A stretch of 64,000 bases of DNA, from positions 1 through 64,000 of the forward strand of contig CAZIWA010000002.1 of assembly GCA_964542875.1 (NCBI GenBank), in the 5' to 3' direction. The notes beneath the pieces are model-generated. The model saw only the letters and a list, made by a program, of their open reading frames with translations, was not told the origin of the DNA and searched no databases. Source of the DNA: CAZGOM01 sp964542875 (lineage in GTDB: Bacteria; Planctomycetota; Phycisphaerae; Phycisphaerales; Phycisphaeraceae). Below are positions 33,261-42,127 of the stretch, one piece after another. Numbering within the stretch: the stretch's first letter is position 1; the number at the start of each line of letters is the position of its first letter. The position numbers and the translations under genes were made by a program.

Positions 33261-33288
33261 ACATCTGACATCTAACATCTAACATTTA
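33261..33288. repeat. Tandem heptamer repeat
   Basis: Four head-to-tail units of ACATCTA (ACATCTG, ACATCTA, ACATCTA, ACATTTA) end 32 bp before the PhyH start. Similar ACATCTAA words occur singly at about 12520. Such tracts can change length by slippage. Confidence 0.7.
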
Positions 33289-33320
33289 ACACCACATCCC
33301 ACCTTCCTTCGGAGTCCGCC

Positions 33321-34121
33321 ATGCCCTCCCTCACGATCACCAATGCCCAACTGCGCGCTTTCAATGCCGACGGCTACCTCATCGTCCCCGGCCTTCTAAA
33401 CCCCGAGGAAGTCGACACCCTCTTCACCATCGCCAAATCCGACCGCGCCATGGACTCCGCCGGCGGCGCCCGAGACTCCCAAGGCGGTATCTCCCGCCTG
33501 CGCCTTCGCAACGACCTCCCCGACGACATCTACGGCGCCATCGCCCGCTCCGAGTCCGTCGTCAACGCCATGGAAGCCCTCCTCGGCGACGAGGTCTACC
33601 ACTTCCACCACAAAATGATGCTCAAGGAACCCAAAGTAGGGGGCGCCTGGGAATGGCACCAGGACTACGGCTACTGGTATCAGAACAACTACTGCCTCTA
33701 CCCCGACATGGGCAGCTGCATGATCGCCGTCGACCGCGCCACCAAAGCCAACGGCTGCCTCCAGGTCCTCAAAGGCTCCCACCTCTGTGGCCGCATCGAC
33801 CACGGCATGACCGGCCAGCAAACCGGCGCCAACATGGAACGCGTCAACGAACTCATGAAACGCCTCGAACTCGTCTATGTCGAGCTCAACCCCGGCGACG
33901 CCTGCTTCTTCCACGCCAACCTGCTCCACCGCTCCGACCAGAACAAGAGCGACCACGCCCGCTGGTCCCTGATCTGCTGCTACAACACCAAGCACAACAA
34001 TCCCTACAAGGAAATCCCCCGCGGCCATCCCTGCTACAGCTACCTCGAACGCTGGCCCGACTCCAAAATCCTTGAAACCGGCAAACGCCAACTCGCTGAA
34101 ATGGCCGCCAACCCCGCCTGA
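33321..34121 (+). CDS. Phytanoyl-CoA dioxygenase family (PhyH) protein
   Basis: A 266-residue non-haem Fe(II)/2-oxoglutarate oxygenase. The iron triad is His113 and Asp115 (EWHQDYGYW) with distal His203 (LLHRSDQN); the 2-oxoglutarate arginine is probably Arg214 in DHARWS. The double-stranded beta-helix is complete. In Planctomycetota this family is expanded and often acts on unknown small molecules, so no substrate is given. GGAG lies 6 bases before the ATG. It is transcribed away from the BamD-like gene. A hairpin overlapping the stop of the convergent gene (34147-34170) may end transcription. Confidence 0.85.
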   Translation: MPSLTITNAQLRAFNADGYLIVPGLLNPEEVDTLFTIAKSDRAMDSAGGARDSQGGISRLRLRNDLPDDIYGAIARSESVVNAMEALLGDEVYHFHHKMMLKEPKVGGAWEWHQDYGYWYQNNYCLYPDMGSCMIAVDRATKANGCLQVLKGSHLCGRIDHGMTGQQTGANMERVNELMKRLELVYVELNPGDACFFHANLLHRSDQNKSDHARWSLICCYNTKHNNPYKEIPRGHPCYSYLERWPDSKILETGKRQLAEMAANPA

Positions 34122-34155
34122 AATTTATTACTGGAACATCACAAGCCAAATGGTT

Positions 34156-34629
34156 CTAGTTAACCATTTGCCGTAGCACAACATTCGGGAGCCCTTGAAT
34201 AAAAGCCGTCGGAGCATTTTTCATATTCTCTTTTGTCAGTCCTGTTTTTGAGTATTGGTTTTTATCGTCAGGCGTTAAAACGAATCCACCAACATCTGAA
34301 CTCCAAACCCACAACCGGCAATCTGCATCCAACACAAAAAACCATCTTTGAAAATCGCTTCCCACTTCAGTTGCCCTTTGATTCATTGCCACACAATCAA
34401 AAAACACCACACCATTTGGACTTTTATAAATATGCAACGTGCCCGAAATGGTTTTTTCTTTGAATCCGTAGTCACCTATGTCATTGATCAACATCCCAGC
34501 GGAAATGGGTAAGATGCCTTTCGACGTATTGAGTGGTTTTGATCCTGAGTCGTAAACAAAGACACAGGCCAATCCTAAGCATGCAAACAGACCGGGGTAT
34601 ATGCAAAAGCGAATGAGGTTTTTGCTCAT
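34156..34629 (-). CDS. Orphan exported protein, unknown
   Basis: A 157-residue protein with a hydrophobic N-terminus (FCIYPGLFACLGLACVFVY, about 8-26), probably a signal or anchor; GLAC might be a weak lipobox. The rest contains alternating beta-type segments (GTLHIYKSPNGVVFFDC, RWFFVLDADCRLWVWSSDVG). No family is recognised. Base composition is more AT-rich than the neighbours, which suggests recent acquisition. It ends convergent with the PhyH gene, with CAAATGGTT/AACCATTTG (34147-34170) at the shared 3' ends, and starts 8 bp after the ComEA-like gene's 3' end on the same strand order, so it lies downstream of nothing obvious and may be transcribed on its own. Confidence 0.55.
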   Translation of the reverse strand: MSKNLIRFCIYPGLFACLGLACVFVYDSGSKPLNTSKGILPISAGMLINDIGDYGFKEKTISGTLHIYKSPNGVVFFDCVAMNQRATEVGSDFQRWFFVLDADCRLWVWSSDVGGFVLTPDDKNQYSKTGLTKENMKNAPTAFIQGLPNVVLRQMVN

Positions 34630-34636
34630 ATTTCAC

Positions 34637-35008
34637 TTACTTCCCCAGCCACCCCTCATCCCTCACCATCGCCACATGCGGCATCATCCACTTCACCTGC
34701 CCGACGCTCATCCCATCCACCCGCAATAAATCATCCTGCGATTTAAACGCCCCATATGCCTCGCGGGATGCCACGATCTTCTGCGCCAGTTCCGCACCCA
34801 CGCCCGGCAGCAGCGCGATGGTCGCCGCATCGTCCTTATTCAAATCCACCACGGTCGGGCCCGGCACCGTAAACATCCGTGCGGACAGCGCGCCCATGCG
34901 CCACCCACCCGCCAGCAAACCCACCGCCGCAATCGACACCACAACCGCAAGCGCCAACACATACCGCCTGGACAAAACCCGACGCTCCGGCAGGGGGGCT
35001 GAATCCAT
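34637..35008 (-). CDS. ComEA-like helix-hairpin-helix protein with membrane anchor
   Basis: A 123-residue protein with one transmembrane helix (YVLALAVVVSIAAVGLLAGG, 16-35) followed by tandem helix-hairpin-helix motifs: VDLNKDDAATIALLPGVGAE (53-72) and DDLLRVDGMSVGQV. This is the ComEA arrangement, in which the anchored HhH domain binds incoming DNA in the periplasm for natural transformation. No other competence gene is near, so the role is inferred from domain order only. GGGAG lies upstream of the ATG. The gene is 63 bp after the GH10-like gene's stop on the same strand. Confidence 0.8.
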   Translation of the reverse strand: MDSAPLPERRVLSRRYVLALAVVVSIAAVGLLAGGWRMGALSARMFTVPGPTVVDLNKDDAATIALLPGVGAELAQKIVASREAYGAFKSQDDLLRVDGMSVGQVKWMMPHVAMVRDEGWLGK

Positions 35009-35070
35009 GAAACACCACTCCCTCGCTTATCTTCAACCCGAAACCCGAAACCCGAAACCCGACCCTATCC

Positions 35071-36645
35071 TCAATTCGGGTCCATCATCTTCCCAGGGCT
35101 CACATTGTCATGCGGCTGACCCACATCAAAGTCCGCCGGAGGCGGGTTCAGCAGGTTCCGCTTGAACAACACAAAGTGCTTAAACAACGCCTTGGGCTGG
35201 AAGTCCACCGTCAGGAACCCCGCCAGCGGCATCTCCATGTTGGGATGATCGATAAAGTCCGACCACGCCACCGATTCGATATACGGCTTGCTCACCGCGA
35301 TCTGGCACGCCGCCTCAAACCAGTGCCGCTGCACCTTCTGAGACCATGTCCCGCGCCAGAAGCCCGCATTGGGGTCCACCGGCTGCGTGAACTCCGGCAC
35401 GGCGATCATCTCGCTCGTCACCGGCTCGCTGGGCACGCCCAGCGTCAGGTGGATCGGCTTGCCCAGCCCTGAGAACTGATCGATGAAATTCGTGAACTGC
35501 ATCAAGTCCCGCGAGTATTGCCCCGGCACGGCCTGGCCCATCAGGTACTTGATCGAAAGCACATCAAACCCGATCTGCCTCTGCACGATCTGGTCCGCAT
35601 AAATCTGCGGCGTCGTCGACTTCAAATTCGACGAGAAATATTCCCCAAACGGTTGGCGGATTTCGATCTGCACCTGCGCGCCCGGCTGGATTTTCTTCAC
35701 CAGCATCGTCGCCATGCGCGTCAAATCCATCAACTGGTCCAGGTTGAACGTGAACTGGCTGTTCACATGCAGGCCTGAAACCACATTCCAGGTGGAAATC
35801 GCACTCTTGTACCGGGTCACCACGCGCTCGACGTGTTCATACACCAGCTCGCGCACGGTGTCGTAATCGTGTTCCCAGATAAACAGCCACTCGGGCACCT
35901 GCATCGTGTCGAAGCTGATCAGCGGCCCGCCGATCAGCGGCACCTTGTTGGCGTCCGCCCATTCCACCCAACTGTCGAACTGGTCAAACCGGTAGTCGCC
36001 TTCTTCCACCACCATCCGTTTCCACGGCAGGGGGAGGATGGCGAAATCAAAGTTCGCTGCGATCGCCTTGCGGTACCGCTCGCTGGTTTCATCGATGGCG
36101 ATGGTCGTGCCCAACAGCCGCTTGGGCAGGCCCGGATCGATCTTGCGCCGGTTGAGCATCAGCTCGGAGTGTGACAGCGCGAGTTCTTCCGACCCATCCA
36201 CCGCCACTTCCAGGCTGTCGCGCGCCAGCTTTTCGGCCCGCACCGGGTTGTCGCGCTGGTGGCACAGGGCCTCCACAAACAGCTTGCGTGAAACCTCAGC
36301 CCTGCGGATCGCCGGGTGGTCCGCAGCCATGTCGAATTTCGCCCATTCTTCCAGCTTTGCATACAGCAGCATCAGCCGGTGCCGGGCCAGTTCCATGTTC
36401 AGCAGATAAGGCTCATCCCGTTCGGGCAGCCGGGTCGTTTGCAGCGTGATTTCCCCGCAGTTGCCCACCCTGTGCTGCAAGGCCAGGCCCACCACCGAAG
36501 GCTCTTTTTTGTCGCAGATGATCACGCCGTTCTCAAACTTCACCGAACCGCGCACCGGAAAACTGTCCGGCCCGATCATATAGGCGTTGCGAAGCGGAAA
36601 CTTCTCTGCCGGTTTTCCGTTGTCGTACACGCGGAACTTAAGCAT
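35071..36645 (-). CDS. GH10-like TIM-barrel protein lacking catalytic glutamates
   Basis: A 524-residue protein. The first 170 residues form a mixed helical and beta accessory domain; from about 180 a barrel of the family 10 xylanase type follows (LLGTTIAIDETSERYRKAIA, then FDFAILPLPWKRMVVEEGDY, PLISFDTMQVPEWLF). At the acid/base position xylanases have WDVVNE; this protein has WNVVSG (286-291). At the nucleophile position they have ITELD; here it is HLTLGVPS (399-406). Both glutamates are therefore gone, although the scaffold is intact (SDFIDHPNM, GFLTVDFQPKALF). No signal peptide is seen. It may be a binding protein or use other residues. AACTTTCA occurs 142 bp upstream (36787-36794). Confidence 0.75.
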   Translation of the reverse strand: MLKFRVYDNGKPAEKFPLRNAYMIGPDSFPVRGSVKFENGVIICDKKEPSVVGLALQHRVGNCGEITLQTTRLPERDEPYLLNMELARHRLMLLYAKLEEWAKFDMAADHPAIRRAEVSRKLFVEALCHQRDNPVRAEKLARDSLEVAVDGSEELALSHSELMLNRRKIDPGLPKRLLGTTIAIDETSERYRKAIAANFDFAILPLPWKRMVVEEGDYRFDQFDSWVEWADANKVPLIGGPLISFDTMQVPEWLFIWEHDYDTVRELVYEHVERVVTRYKSAISTWNVVSGLHVNSQFTFNLDQLMDLTRMATMLVKKIQPGAQVQIEIRQPFGEYFSSNLKSTTPQIYADQIVQRQIGFDVLSIKYLMGQAVPGQYSRDLMQFTNFIDQFSGLGKPIHLTLGVPSEPVTSEMIAVPEFTQPVDPNAGFWRGTWSQKVQRHWFEAACQIAVSKPYIESVAWSDFIDHPNMEMPLAGFLTVDFQPKALFKHFVLFKRNLLNPPPADFDVGQPHDNVSPGKMMDPN

Positions 36646-37035
36646 GCTTCAGGGTCTCTCTCGGCGGCAGAATACGCCGGGCCACTTGTACAGGTCTCTC
36701 GCCAACACGCCAGTCTAGCGGCTCAGTATCAACAATCAGCACAAGGATTTCAACTCCCGGCACCACAATCCCTGTTAAAAGGATACAACTTTCACCAAAA
36801 ATTCCGTCCATCCTCCCACCGCCGCATTTTAAAAATGTGCCGGCCTGGGGCTGGTTTCTGAATCTGCCTCGGAATCCCGCTTGGTCTTCCAGGCCCAAGC
36901 CGCCGCCGCAGGTTGTCCCAGGCATGCATTTAATCCACCTTTATAAGTGAGTTGCACTCCGGATAATCTCCCTCATCGCCTGCTTCAGCCATTCTTCCGC
37001 CCAACCTCCAGCTCCCACCCAAAAAGGAACCCGCC
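36646..37035. other. Divergent intergenic region
   Basis: The 390-bp gap between the leftward GH10-like gene and the rightward AhpD-like gene. It holds AACTTTCA at 36787-36794, one half of the palindrome at 41983-42013, and GCATTTTAAAAATG near 36826. A 95-codon minus-strand frame (36638-36925) has no ribosome site and no family likeness and is not called. No terminator or RNA was recognised. Confidence 0.45.
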
Positions 37036-37482
37036 ATGACCCTCCGCAACAACTATTTTCAAGTCTCCCCAAACGCAGTCAAAGCCCTCGGCAGCCTCGG
37101 TAAATACTTCGATGAAGCCGGCATCGATCACAAATTCCGCGCCCTCGTCGAGCTGCGCGTCTCCCAGATCAACGGCTGCGCCTACTGCGTCGATCTCCAT
37201 AACCAGCAGGCCCGCGCCGCAGGCGAAACCCAGCAACGGCTCGACTGCCTCAGCGTCTGGCGCGATACCGGCTTCTACTCCGAAAAAGAGCGCGCCGCGC
37301 TCGCCTGGGCCGAATCCGTCACCCGCATCACCCTAGGCGGCCCCGACGACGCCCTCTTCCAGGAAGTCTCCCGTCACTTCTCGGAAAAAGAACTCGCCGA
37401 CCTCACCTTCATCATCGCCACCATGAACGCCTGGAACCGCATCGCCATCTCATTCAAACAAAGCCCCAAGGCCCGCGGATAA
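37036..37482 (+). CDS. AhpD/carboxymuconolactone decarboxylase-family protein
   Basis: A 148-residue protein of the AhpD-like superfamily. The redox motif is QINGCAYCVDLHNQQ with Cys48, Cys51 and the proton-relay His55; the second helix set reads ERAALAWAESVTRI and the third ELADLTFIIATMNAWNRIAI. Such proteins reduce peroxiredoxin partners or act as alkylhydroperoxidases in the cytoplasm. AAGGA lies 7 bases before the ATG. The gene is monocistronic; it is followed by repeat family C and the convergent terminator at 37625. Confidence 0.88.
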   Translation: MTLRNNYFQVSPNAVKALGSLGKYFDEAGIDHKFRALVELRVSQINGCAYCVDLHNQQARAAGETQQRLDCLSVWRDTGFYSEKERAALAWAESVTRITLGGPDDALFQEVSRHFSEKELADLTFIIATMNAWNRIAISFKQSPKARG

Positions 37483-37512
37483 CAACCGCTCACCCTCAGC
37501 CGCCAACCAACA

Positions 37513-37567
37513 GTTAGCCCGACGCGCCAGCGAGGGTATTCGGGCGCCAGCCCGACCTCCCGCTAAC
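37513..37567. repeat. Dispersed repeat family C, copy 1
   Basis: Starts GTTAGCCCGACGCGCCAGCG, continues AGGGTATTCGGGCGCCAGCC and ends CGACCTCCCGCTAAC. GTTAGC and GCTAAC are inverse ends. Further copies are at 42128 and 43721. Repeats worded GTTAGCCCGACG are familiar from planctomycete genomes (recollection, not checked). Confidence 0.75.
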
Positions 37568-37624
37568 CCAACAAAAACCACATCGCCTTCATCATCTCCA
37601 GCATCCCAACCACCTCAAAACAAA

Positions 37625-37656
37625 AGCGGGATCGGCACTCGCATGCCGATCCCGCT
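37625..37656 (-). terminator. Terminator of the 1390-residue protein gene
   Basis: AGCGGGATCGGCA (37625-37637) pairs perfectly with TGCCGATCCCGCT (37644-37656), 6-base loop, followed on the minus strand by TTTGTTTTG. It lies 21 bp after the stop. Confidence 0.85.
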
Positions 37657-37677
37657 CATTCAAAATCGACCGAAATT

Positions 37678-40600
37678 TTACTTGTACCCAAACCGGTCCG
37701 TCAGCGTAAACGCCAGCGGTTCAGACGGCTTGGATGCCTTTCCGTCCTTGTCCGTGTACACCACGAACACGTAAAACTCCCGGCCCGGGCGCAATCCCGT
37801 GATCATCTGGCCGGATTCCTTCCAGCCCTTGCCCAGTTGCATCGCGCCCTTGCCGTCGGCATAAGGCGAAACCCACACGTCATACCCCGTCGCACCCGCC
37901 ACGGGCTCAAACTCCACATGGCAGCGTGTCCCGTCGTACTGGTGTTGCGGGTCGGTCACGCGCTTCACCGTCGTCGGCGCGCCAACGCCTGCTTTGGCCA
38001 GCTCGGTGATCGGGTTTTCCAGTTCCGGAGCGCTTGTCGGCACCGGCATGCGCAGCCGGGAAAGCCGCACGGTTTCCTTGGACATATCCGCCTTGTCCGC
38101 GTACTCCGCGTTCAGGTCGCCCAGCAGCACGTCATCGGCCTTCACCGGCACCAGGTCATTTCCATAGATCGCCTTGTCCCGGCGCTCCACGATCACCTTC
38201 TCCAGCGTCAGCGGAAGGTCCACCACGCCATCCCCGCCATACGATCCCCACCATGATGTCCCATGCTCCCGGTAGGAGTCATAAGGCGCGCTGGAAGGCA
38301 TCTGGAACTTCATATACCGCCACCCATCGAAGGCGAAGTGGCTCCACCCGTGGATGTCGTCGTTGTTCCAGTCTTCCTTGGTCCCCACGCTGATCCACTT
38401 TTCGCCCTTGGCGTCACGCAGGGAGTACACCACGCGTCCCCAGTCGCTCGACGCATGCACCCACATGCCCAGGTGGCTGGCCTTGCCGGGAATGGTGATC
38501 GGCTTCTTGGGTTCGATGGTGGTGAAGTAAGGCATCACGCCCCGGTCCTTGGCCGGCTTCTCCAGATGCACGGCCAGCGCCCGGGAGCCCTGTTCATCCG
38601 GCGCCTCCACGCTCTTGCCCGTCATCGGCGTTAAAAACCGTTCAATCTGAAGCGGCTTGTTCTTGGTGTATTCCTCATCGCCTTTTTCAACCACCTTCCA
38701 CGACCCGTCCCCCAGGTTCGTCAGCTTCTTTGCAATGCCCGGGCGGGAATCGCTGTGGTCGCTGGCCCCCAGCGTGACTTCCGCATCGCCCGTCAATCCT
38801 TCCAGATACACCGGCGATTGATCCACCTTAAACGTCACCACGCCGTTGTTTTCCTTCAGCAGCGTCACGTTGTCGTTGGGGTCGTACAGTTCAAGCGTCG
38901 TCCCGGCGGGCACCTTCACGCTCACGTCGCGCGTCCCGCGGATCGTCCACGCCACGTGCACCAGCTTGCCGGTCTTGTAGTGTTTGTACTGCTGGAGATA
39001 CGTCGATGTGCTTCCCGTGGGGATGTACTTGGTGAAGTTCGCCCGGTTCAGGTGCCGCGTCATCGTCGCGTAATGCACATACGCCGGCTTGGGCATGGCA
39101 AGCGGCAGCCGCCCGTTCCACCCCGCGCCGTAGTGGTTCTCGCCCCAGTAGTTGGCGCAGTCAAAGGGAGCGTTGCAGCTTTCAAACCGTGACACGCCGT
39201 AGCCCATCAGCACCAGGAAGTCGCGCATGCTGATGTCTGCTTGGCCCTGGACGCCCGTGTCCAGGTCCTTGGATGAAATGCACGTCCCTTCGATCAGCAC
39301 CAGGTACGGGTTGGGCTTGTATTTCTTGATGTCCTTCAGGATGGGGTAGAGCCGGTTGAGCACCACCTGGTTCACCTGTTGTTCCGGCAGCCGCTCAAAG
39401 CCGGGCATGTCCAGCGCCACGCCGTCGATCAGGTCGCGTGATTCCGGAGCGAACATCAGGAAAATCACCGCGTTCATCGGGTCGCCGTAGGGCAGCAGCA
39501 GCTTCAGGTCCGGCCATTCTTTCCGGATCGCCTTGGCGCCCGCCATGTACTTGGCTTTCATGTCGTCGAACACGCGCTGGTCGTCTGCGGTCAGCTTGTA
39601 GTCTTCGCCGTAGTGAGAAGGCCAGATGCCCGTGGTGATGTTGCCGATCTGCGGCTCGGCGAAGAACGGCACATACGTCGGCCGGCTGATCACGCTCACC
39701 GGCGCCTTGTCTTTCTTAAGCACTTCGATCAGCGCTTTGCCGGAGGCTTCCGGGTTGGCCGGGTCAAACTTCGGTGCCCCCTGGTACCAGGAGTAAAAGC
39801 CGTTGAAGTACATCACGCCGCCGCTGAATGCCGACTCGGAGATAAAGTGCAGCTTCTCCGCCAGGGCTTTGATTTCCGGCTTGGAAAGCGCGTAGTTCGC
39901 AGTGGATGTCTCTGCGCCTGCCGCGGCCATCACATTGAGTTCATGTTCCGCCGTCGGCGTCACGTGTCCGCCTTGCCAGGGCCAGAAGCCCCAGATCGCC
40001 CCGCGGCCTTCTTCCCAATGCTCCTTGTCGCGCGTGTTGGGGTGCAGATACGCCACGTTCCGCTTGTAGTTGGTCGTCTCTCCGTTGATGGTGCAGCTCA
40101 CCGACAGGTCATGCATGCCAAACCGGGTCAGCCCCAGTTTCACCGGCACCTTCACGGGCATATCGCTTGCCGGCAGCACCACGTCCGTCACCGGCCCGCT
40201 GGTCACATCCTTGCCGTCCTCGCTCTTGGTGGAGAACGACACCCGCGCCACCGTGCTCTTGCCCGTCTTGTTGCGCAGTTCCACCGTGTACCCCGGCACT
40301 TCCGGCTTGGTCCACACATGCCCGAAGCGCTCGGGTTTCACGTCCACTTCCACGTCCGCTTTTTCCAGCGTCATCGCATAGATCTGCACGGAGCTGGGCA
40401 GGCCGCCGCCGTGCCAACTGTACTCCAGCGGGTCCGGGTACGCCCGGTAATACTGCACCTGCTTGGTGATCTCCAGCCCGATGCGAGGCAGATCCGTAAA
40501 CCACGAAAATGCATCCGGATCAAGCGGAATCACCACGTGATGCAGCCTGCCTTTTTTGCCGTTGGCCAGCTTGATGGGCACCCATGAATCCTTGGATTCG

Positions 40601-41850
40601 CCTTTTTCATCCATCGCCGGCACCTTGCCCGCGAAGTTGAACGGGTGCCCCGCATCAGGCCGGTAAAACTGCGCAGACACCACCGGCACGCTGTCGGGCC
40701 GGTCATCGCTCACCGCCATCAGGTGCAGCGCCTTGTACCGGCCCTGTGGCACATAGAGGCAGATCCGCGAAGGGTCGATCCGGTCCGCCGAAATCCATCG
40801 TCCACCGAATGTCCCGAAGTTCGATGCGATATACCCCGCGATGGACCCGAACCGTGTCCAGCTTTGCCCCACGTCGATGTGGTCGTTCTTCGCCGTTCCC
40901 GGGCCCATCCCGGGGAACTCAAACGGCACGCCGCCCACCACCGCGTTTCGGTCCCACGTCGCGCCCGCCTGTGCGCCCGGCAGGCTGGCGGGGTCGATTT
41001 TTTCACCTGCCACTGCCGACGCGTTCAAATGCCCCGAAATCGAAAGCGGCTCAAAGCGCCCATCCGCTTCCTTGTACGCCCGCCCGCGAACCGACACCAG
41101 TTCAGACCCCGGCGACACTGTCACCCGGATCGGTCCCGACCGATCGATCCCCGGCTCCAGCGCTATTTCGCCGACGAACCGGCCGTTCATCCACAGCCGG
41201 CATTTGTCGTCTTCCATCACCCACCGGAGCGTGAACACCACGTCCTCCGTCTTGGGCACGCTGGCGATCTGCTCCTCAATCGTCTTTCGCATCTCCTCAG
41301 ACCACGCCAGGCTGCGTTCCGTCACCGGCACCAGGTACAGAATCCCATTGATCGGGGTAGGGGGCTTGGGGGTAACGCCCTGCACCGACGCGGCATAGCT
41401 CACATAATTCCCCGTCGCCGGCAGGCTCGCGCTCACGCTTACCACCTGCGCCGGCTTGCCATCCTGCGCCACCGACGTGATCTGCGCCGCGCAATGCGCC
41501 GAAGCGCCCTTGGCGGGCTTGAACTTGAATGCCACCACCCATTCGCTGGGCCCCTTAATCCCCGTCTTCCTGTCCAGATACAGGTACTGCCCCGCAGGCG
41601 GCCCCAGCGTCTCCTGCCCCTGCGCGCCCTGCACCACCGGCGTCGCCGGCGTCAGCTTCCATTCCTTGGCGTCTTGCGGCCACGCCGGGTCAATCGCCAG
41701 CACCCGTTCCAGCACCTTATTGGTTGTGCCTTTGGAAGAAACCGCTGTCGGCTCCGCTCCCCAGACGGGCGCAACACCCTGCAAACCCGTCAATCCGGCC
41801 AGGATCAAAACCGACGCCGCCACGCTCAGGCCCACTGATGAACGCACCAT
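37678..41850 (-). CDS. Large secreted TIM-barrel protein with C-terminal FnIII domain
   Basis: About 1390 residues from the ATG at 41850 (AAGGA 8 bases before; a longer frame reaches 41895). A signal peptide (SVAASVLILAGLTGLQG, cut near VWG-AE) leads into beta-sandwich modules (to about 550), a clan-A-like TIM barrel at about 660-900 (FISESAFSGGVMYFNGFYSW, ELWIC-type strand YLVLIEGTCISSKD) and further beta domains with RFLTP, ending in a fibronectin type III domain (ATGYDVWVSPY, about 1290-1385). This looks like a glycoside hydrolase-type protein acting outside the cell on polysaccharide; the family cannot be assigned and the catalytic pair is not certain. The pseudopilin at 42544 lies upstream on the same strand. 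Confidence 0.65.
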   Translation of the reverse strand: MVRSSVGLSVAASVLILAGLTGLQGVAPVWGAEPTAVSSKGTTNKVLERVLAIDPAWPQDAKEWKLTPATPVVQGAQGQETLGPPAGQYLYLDRKTGIKGPSEWVVAFKFKPAKGASAHCAAQITSVAQDGKPAQVVSVSASLPATGNYVSYAASVQGVTPKPPTPINGILYLVPVTERSLAWSEEMRKTIEEQIASVPKTEDVVFTLRWVMEDDKCRLWMNGRFVGEIALEPGIDRSGPIRVTVSPGSELVSVRGRAYKEADGRFEPLSISGHLNASAVAGEKIDPASLPGAQAGATWDRNAVVGGVPFEFPGMGPGTAKNDHIDVGQSWTRFGSIAGYIASNFGTFGGRWISADRIDPSRICLYVPQGRYKALHLMAVSDDRPDSVPVVSAQFYRPDAGHPFNFAGKVPAMDEKGESKDSWVPIKLANGKKGRLHHVVIPLDPDAFSWFTDLPRIGLEITKQVQYYRAYPDPLEYSWHGGGLPSSVQIYAMTLEKADVEVDVKPERFGHVWTKPEVPGYTVELRNKTGKSTVARVSFSTKSEDGKDVTSGPVTDVVLPASDMPVKVPVKLGLTRFGMHDLSVSCTINGETTNYKRNVAYLHPNTRDKEHWEEGRGAIWGFWPWQGGHVTPTAEHELNVMAAAGAETSTANYALSKPEIKALAEKLHFISESAFSGGVMYFNGFYSWYQGAPKFDPANPEASGKALIEVLKKDKAPVSVISRPTYVPFFAEPQIGNITTGIWPSHYGEDYKLTADDQRVFDDMKAKYMAGAKAIRKEWPDLKLLLPYGDPMNAVIFLMFAPESRDLIDGVALDMPGFERLPEQQVNQVVLNRLYPILKDIKKYKPNPYLVLIEGTCISSKDLDTGVQGQADISMRDFLVLMGYGVSRFESCNAPFDCANYWGENHYGAGWNGRLPLAMPKPAYVHYATMTRHLNRANFTKYIPTGSTSTYLQQYKHYKTGKLVHVAWTIRGTRDVSVKVPAGTTLELYDPNDNVTLLKENNGVVTFKVDQSPVYLEGLTGDAEVTLGASDHSDSRPGIAKKLTNLGDGSWKVVEKGDEEYTKNKPLQIERFLTPMTGKSVEAPDEQGSRALAVHLEKPAKDRGVMPYFTTIEPKKPITIPGKASHLGMWVHASSDWGRVVYSLRDAKGEKWISVGTKEDWNNDDIHGWSHFAFDGWRYMKFQMPSSAPYDSYREHGTSWWGSYGGDGVVDLPLTLEKVIVERRDKAIYGNDLVPVKADDVLLGDLNAEYADKADMSKETVRLSRLRMPVPTSAPELENPITELAKAGVGAPTTVKRVTDPQHQYDGTRCHVEFEPVAGATGYDVWVSPYADGKGAMQLGKGWKESGQMITGLRPGREFYVFVVYTDKDGKASKPSEPLAFTLTDRFGYK

Positions 41851-41982
41851 GTCTTTTGTCCTTGTTTGATGATGTGAAACCCGCCCGCAATCCACTCAAG
41901 ATCAACGCATTCCCAACGCTCAAACCATCGTTTCCGCAATCATCACGGATTGCCCGCACTTCAACCGACGCCCGATGTTCAC

Positions 41983-42013
41983 TGAAAGTTCCAGAGACAA
42001 TACTGAACTTTCA
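41983..42013. promoter_or_regulatory. Perfect inverted repeat, putative operator
   Basis: TGAAAGTTC (41983-41991) and GAACTTTCA (42005-42013) are exact inverse 9-mers with a 13-bp spacer, 133 bp upstream of the 1390-residue protein gene. Centre-to-centre distance is 22 bp, two helical turns, as for a dimeric regulator. GAACTTTCA recurs at 4231-4239 and AACTTTCA at 36787-36794, both next to carbohydrate genes. Confidence 0.5.
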
Positions 42014-42127
42014 CACAAGTAACCAGTCTTTTATTCAGTTACGAAATTCTTACACCCTCACACCGGTGCCGTCCCTCTTGCCCCGCGCGGCCAAAAAAAC
42101 AACCCACCCGCCTCACGCCAAAAACCC

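Noticed and set aside
34147..34170. CAAATGGTT/AACCATTTG hairpin between convergent genes as a terminator
   Set aside because: No T-run on either strand and it overlaps a stop codon; kept only as a remark in the gene entries.
36638..36925. A 95-codon minus-strand ORF upstream of the GH10-like gene
   Set aside because: No ribosome site, no family likeness, overlaps the start of the next gene and a probable promoter region.
40645..41838. A 397-codon plus-strand frame within the 1390-residue protein gene
   Set aside because: Arg/His/Pro-rich shadow, while the minus strand has a signal peptide and beta domains.
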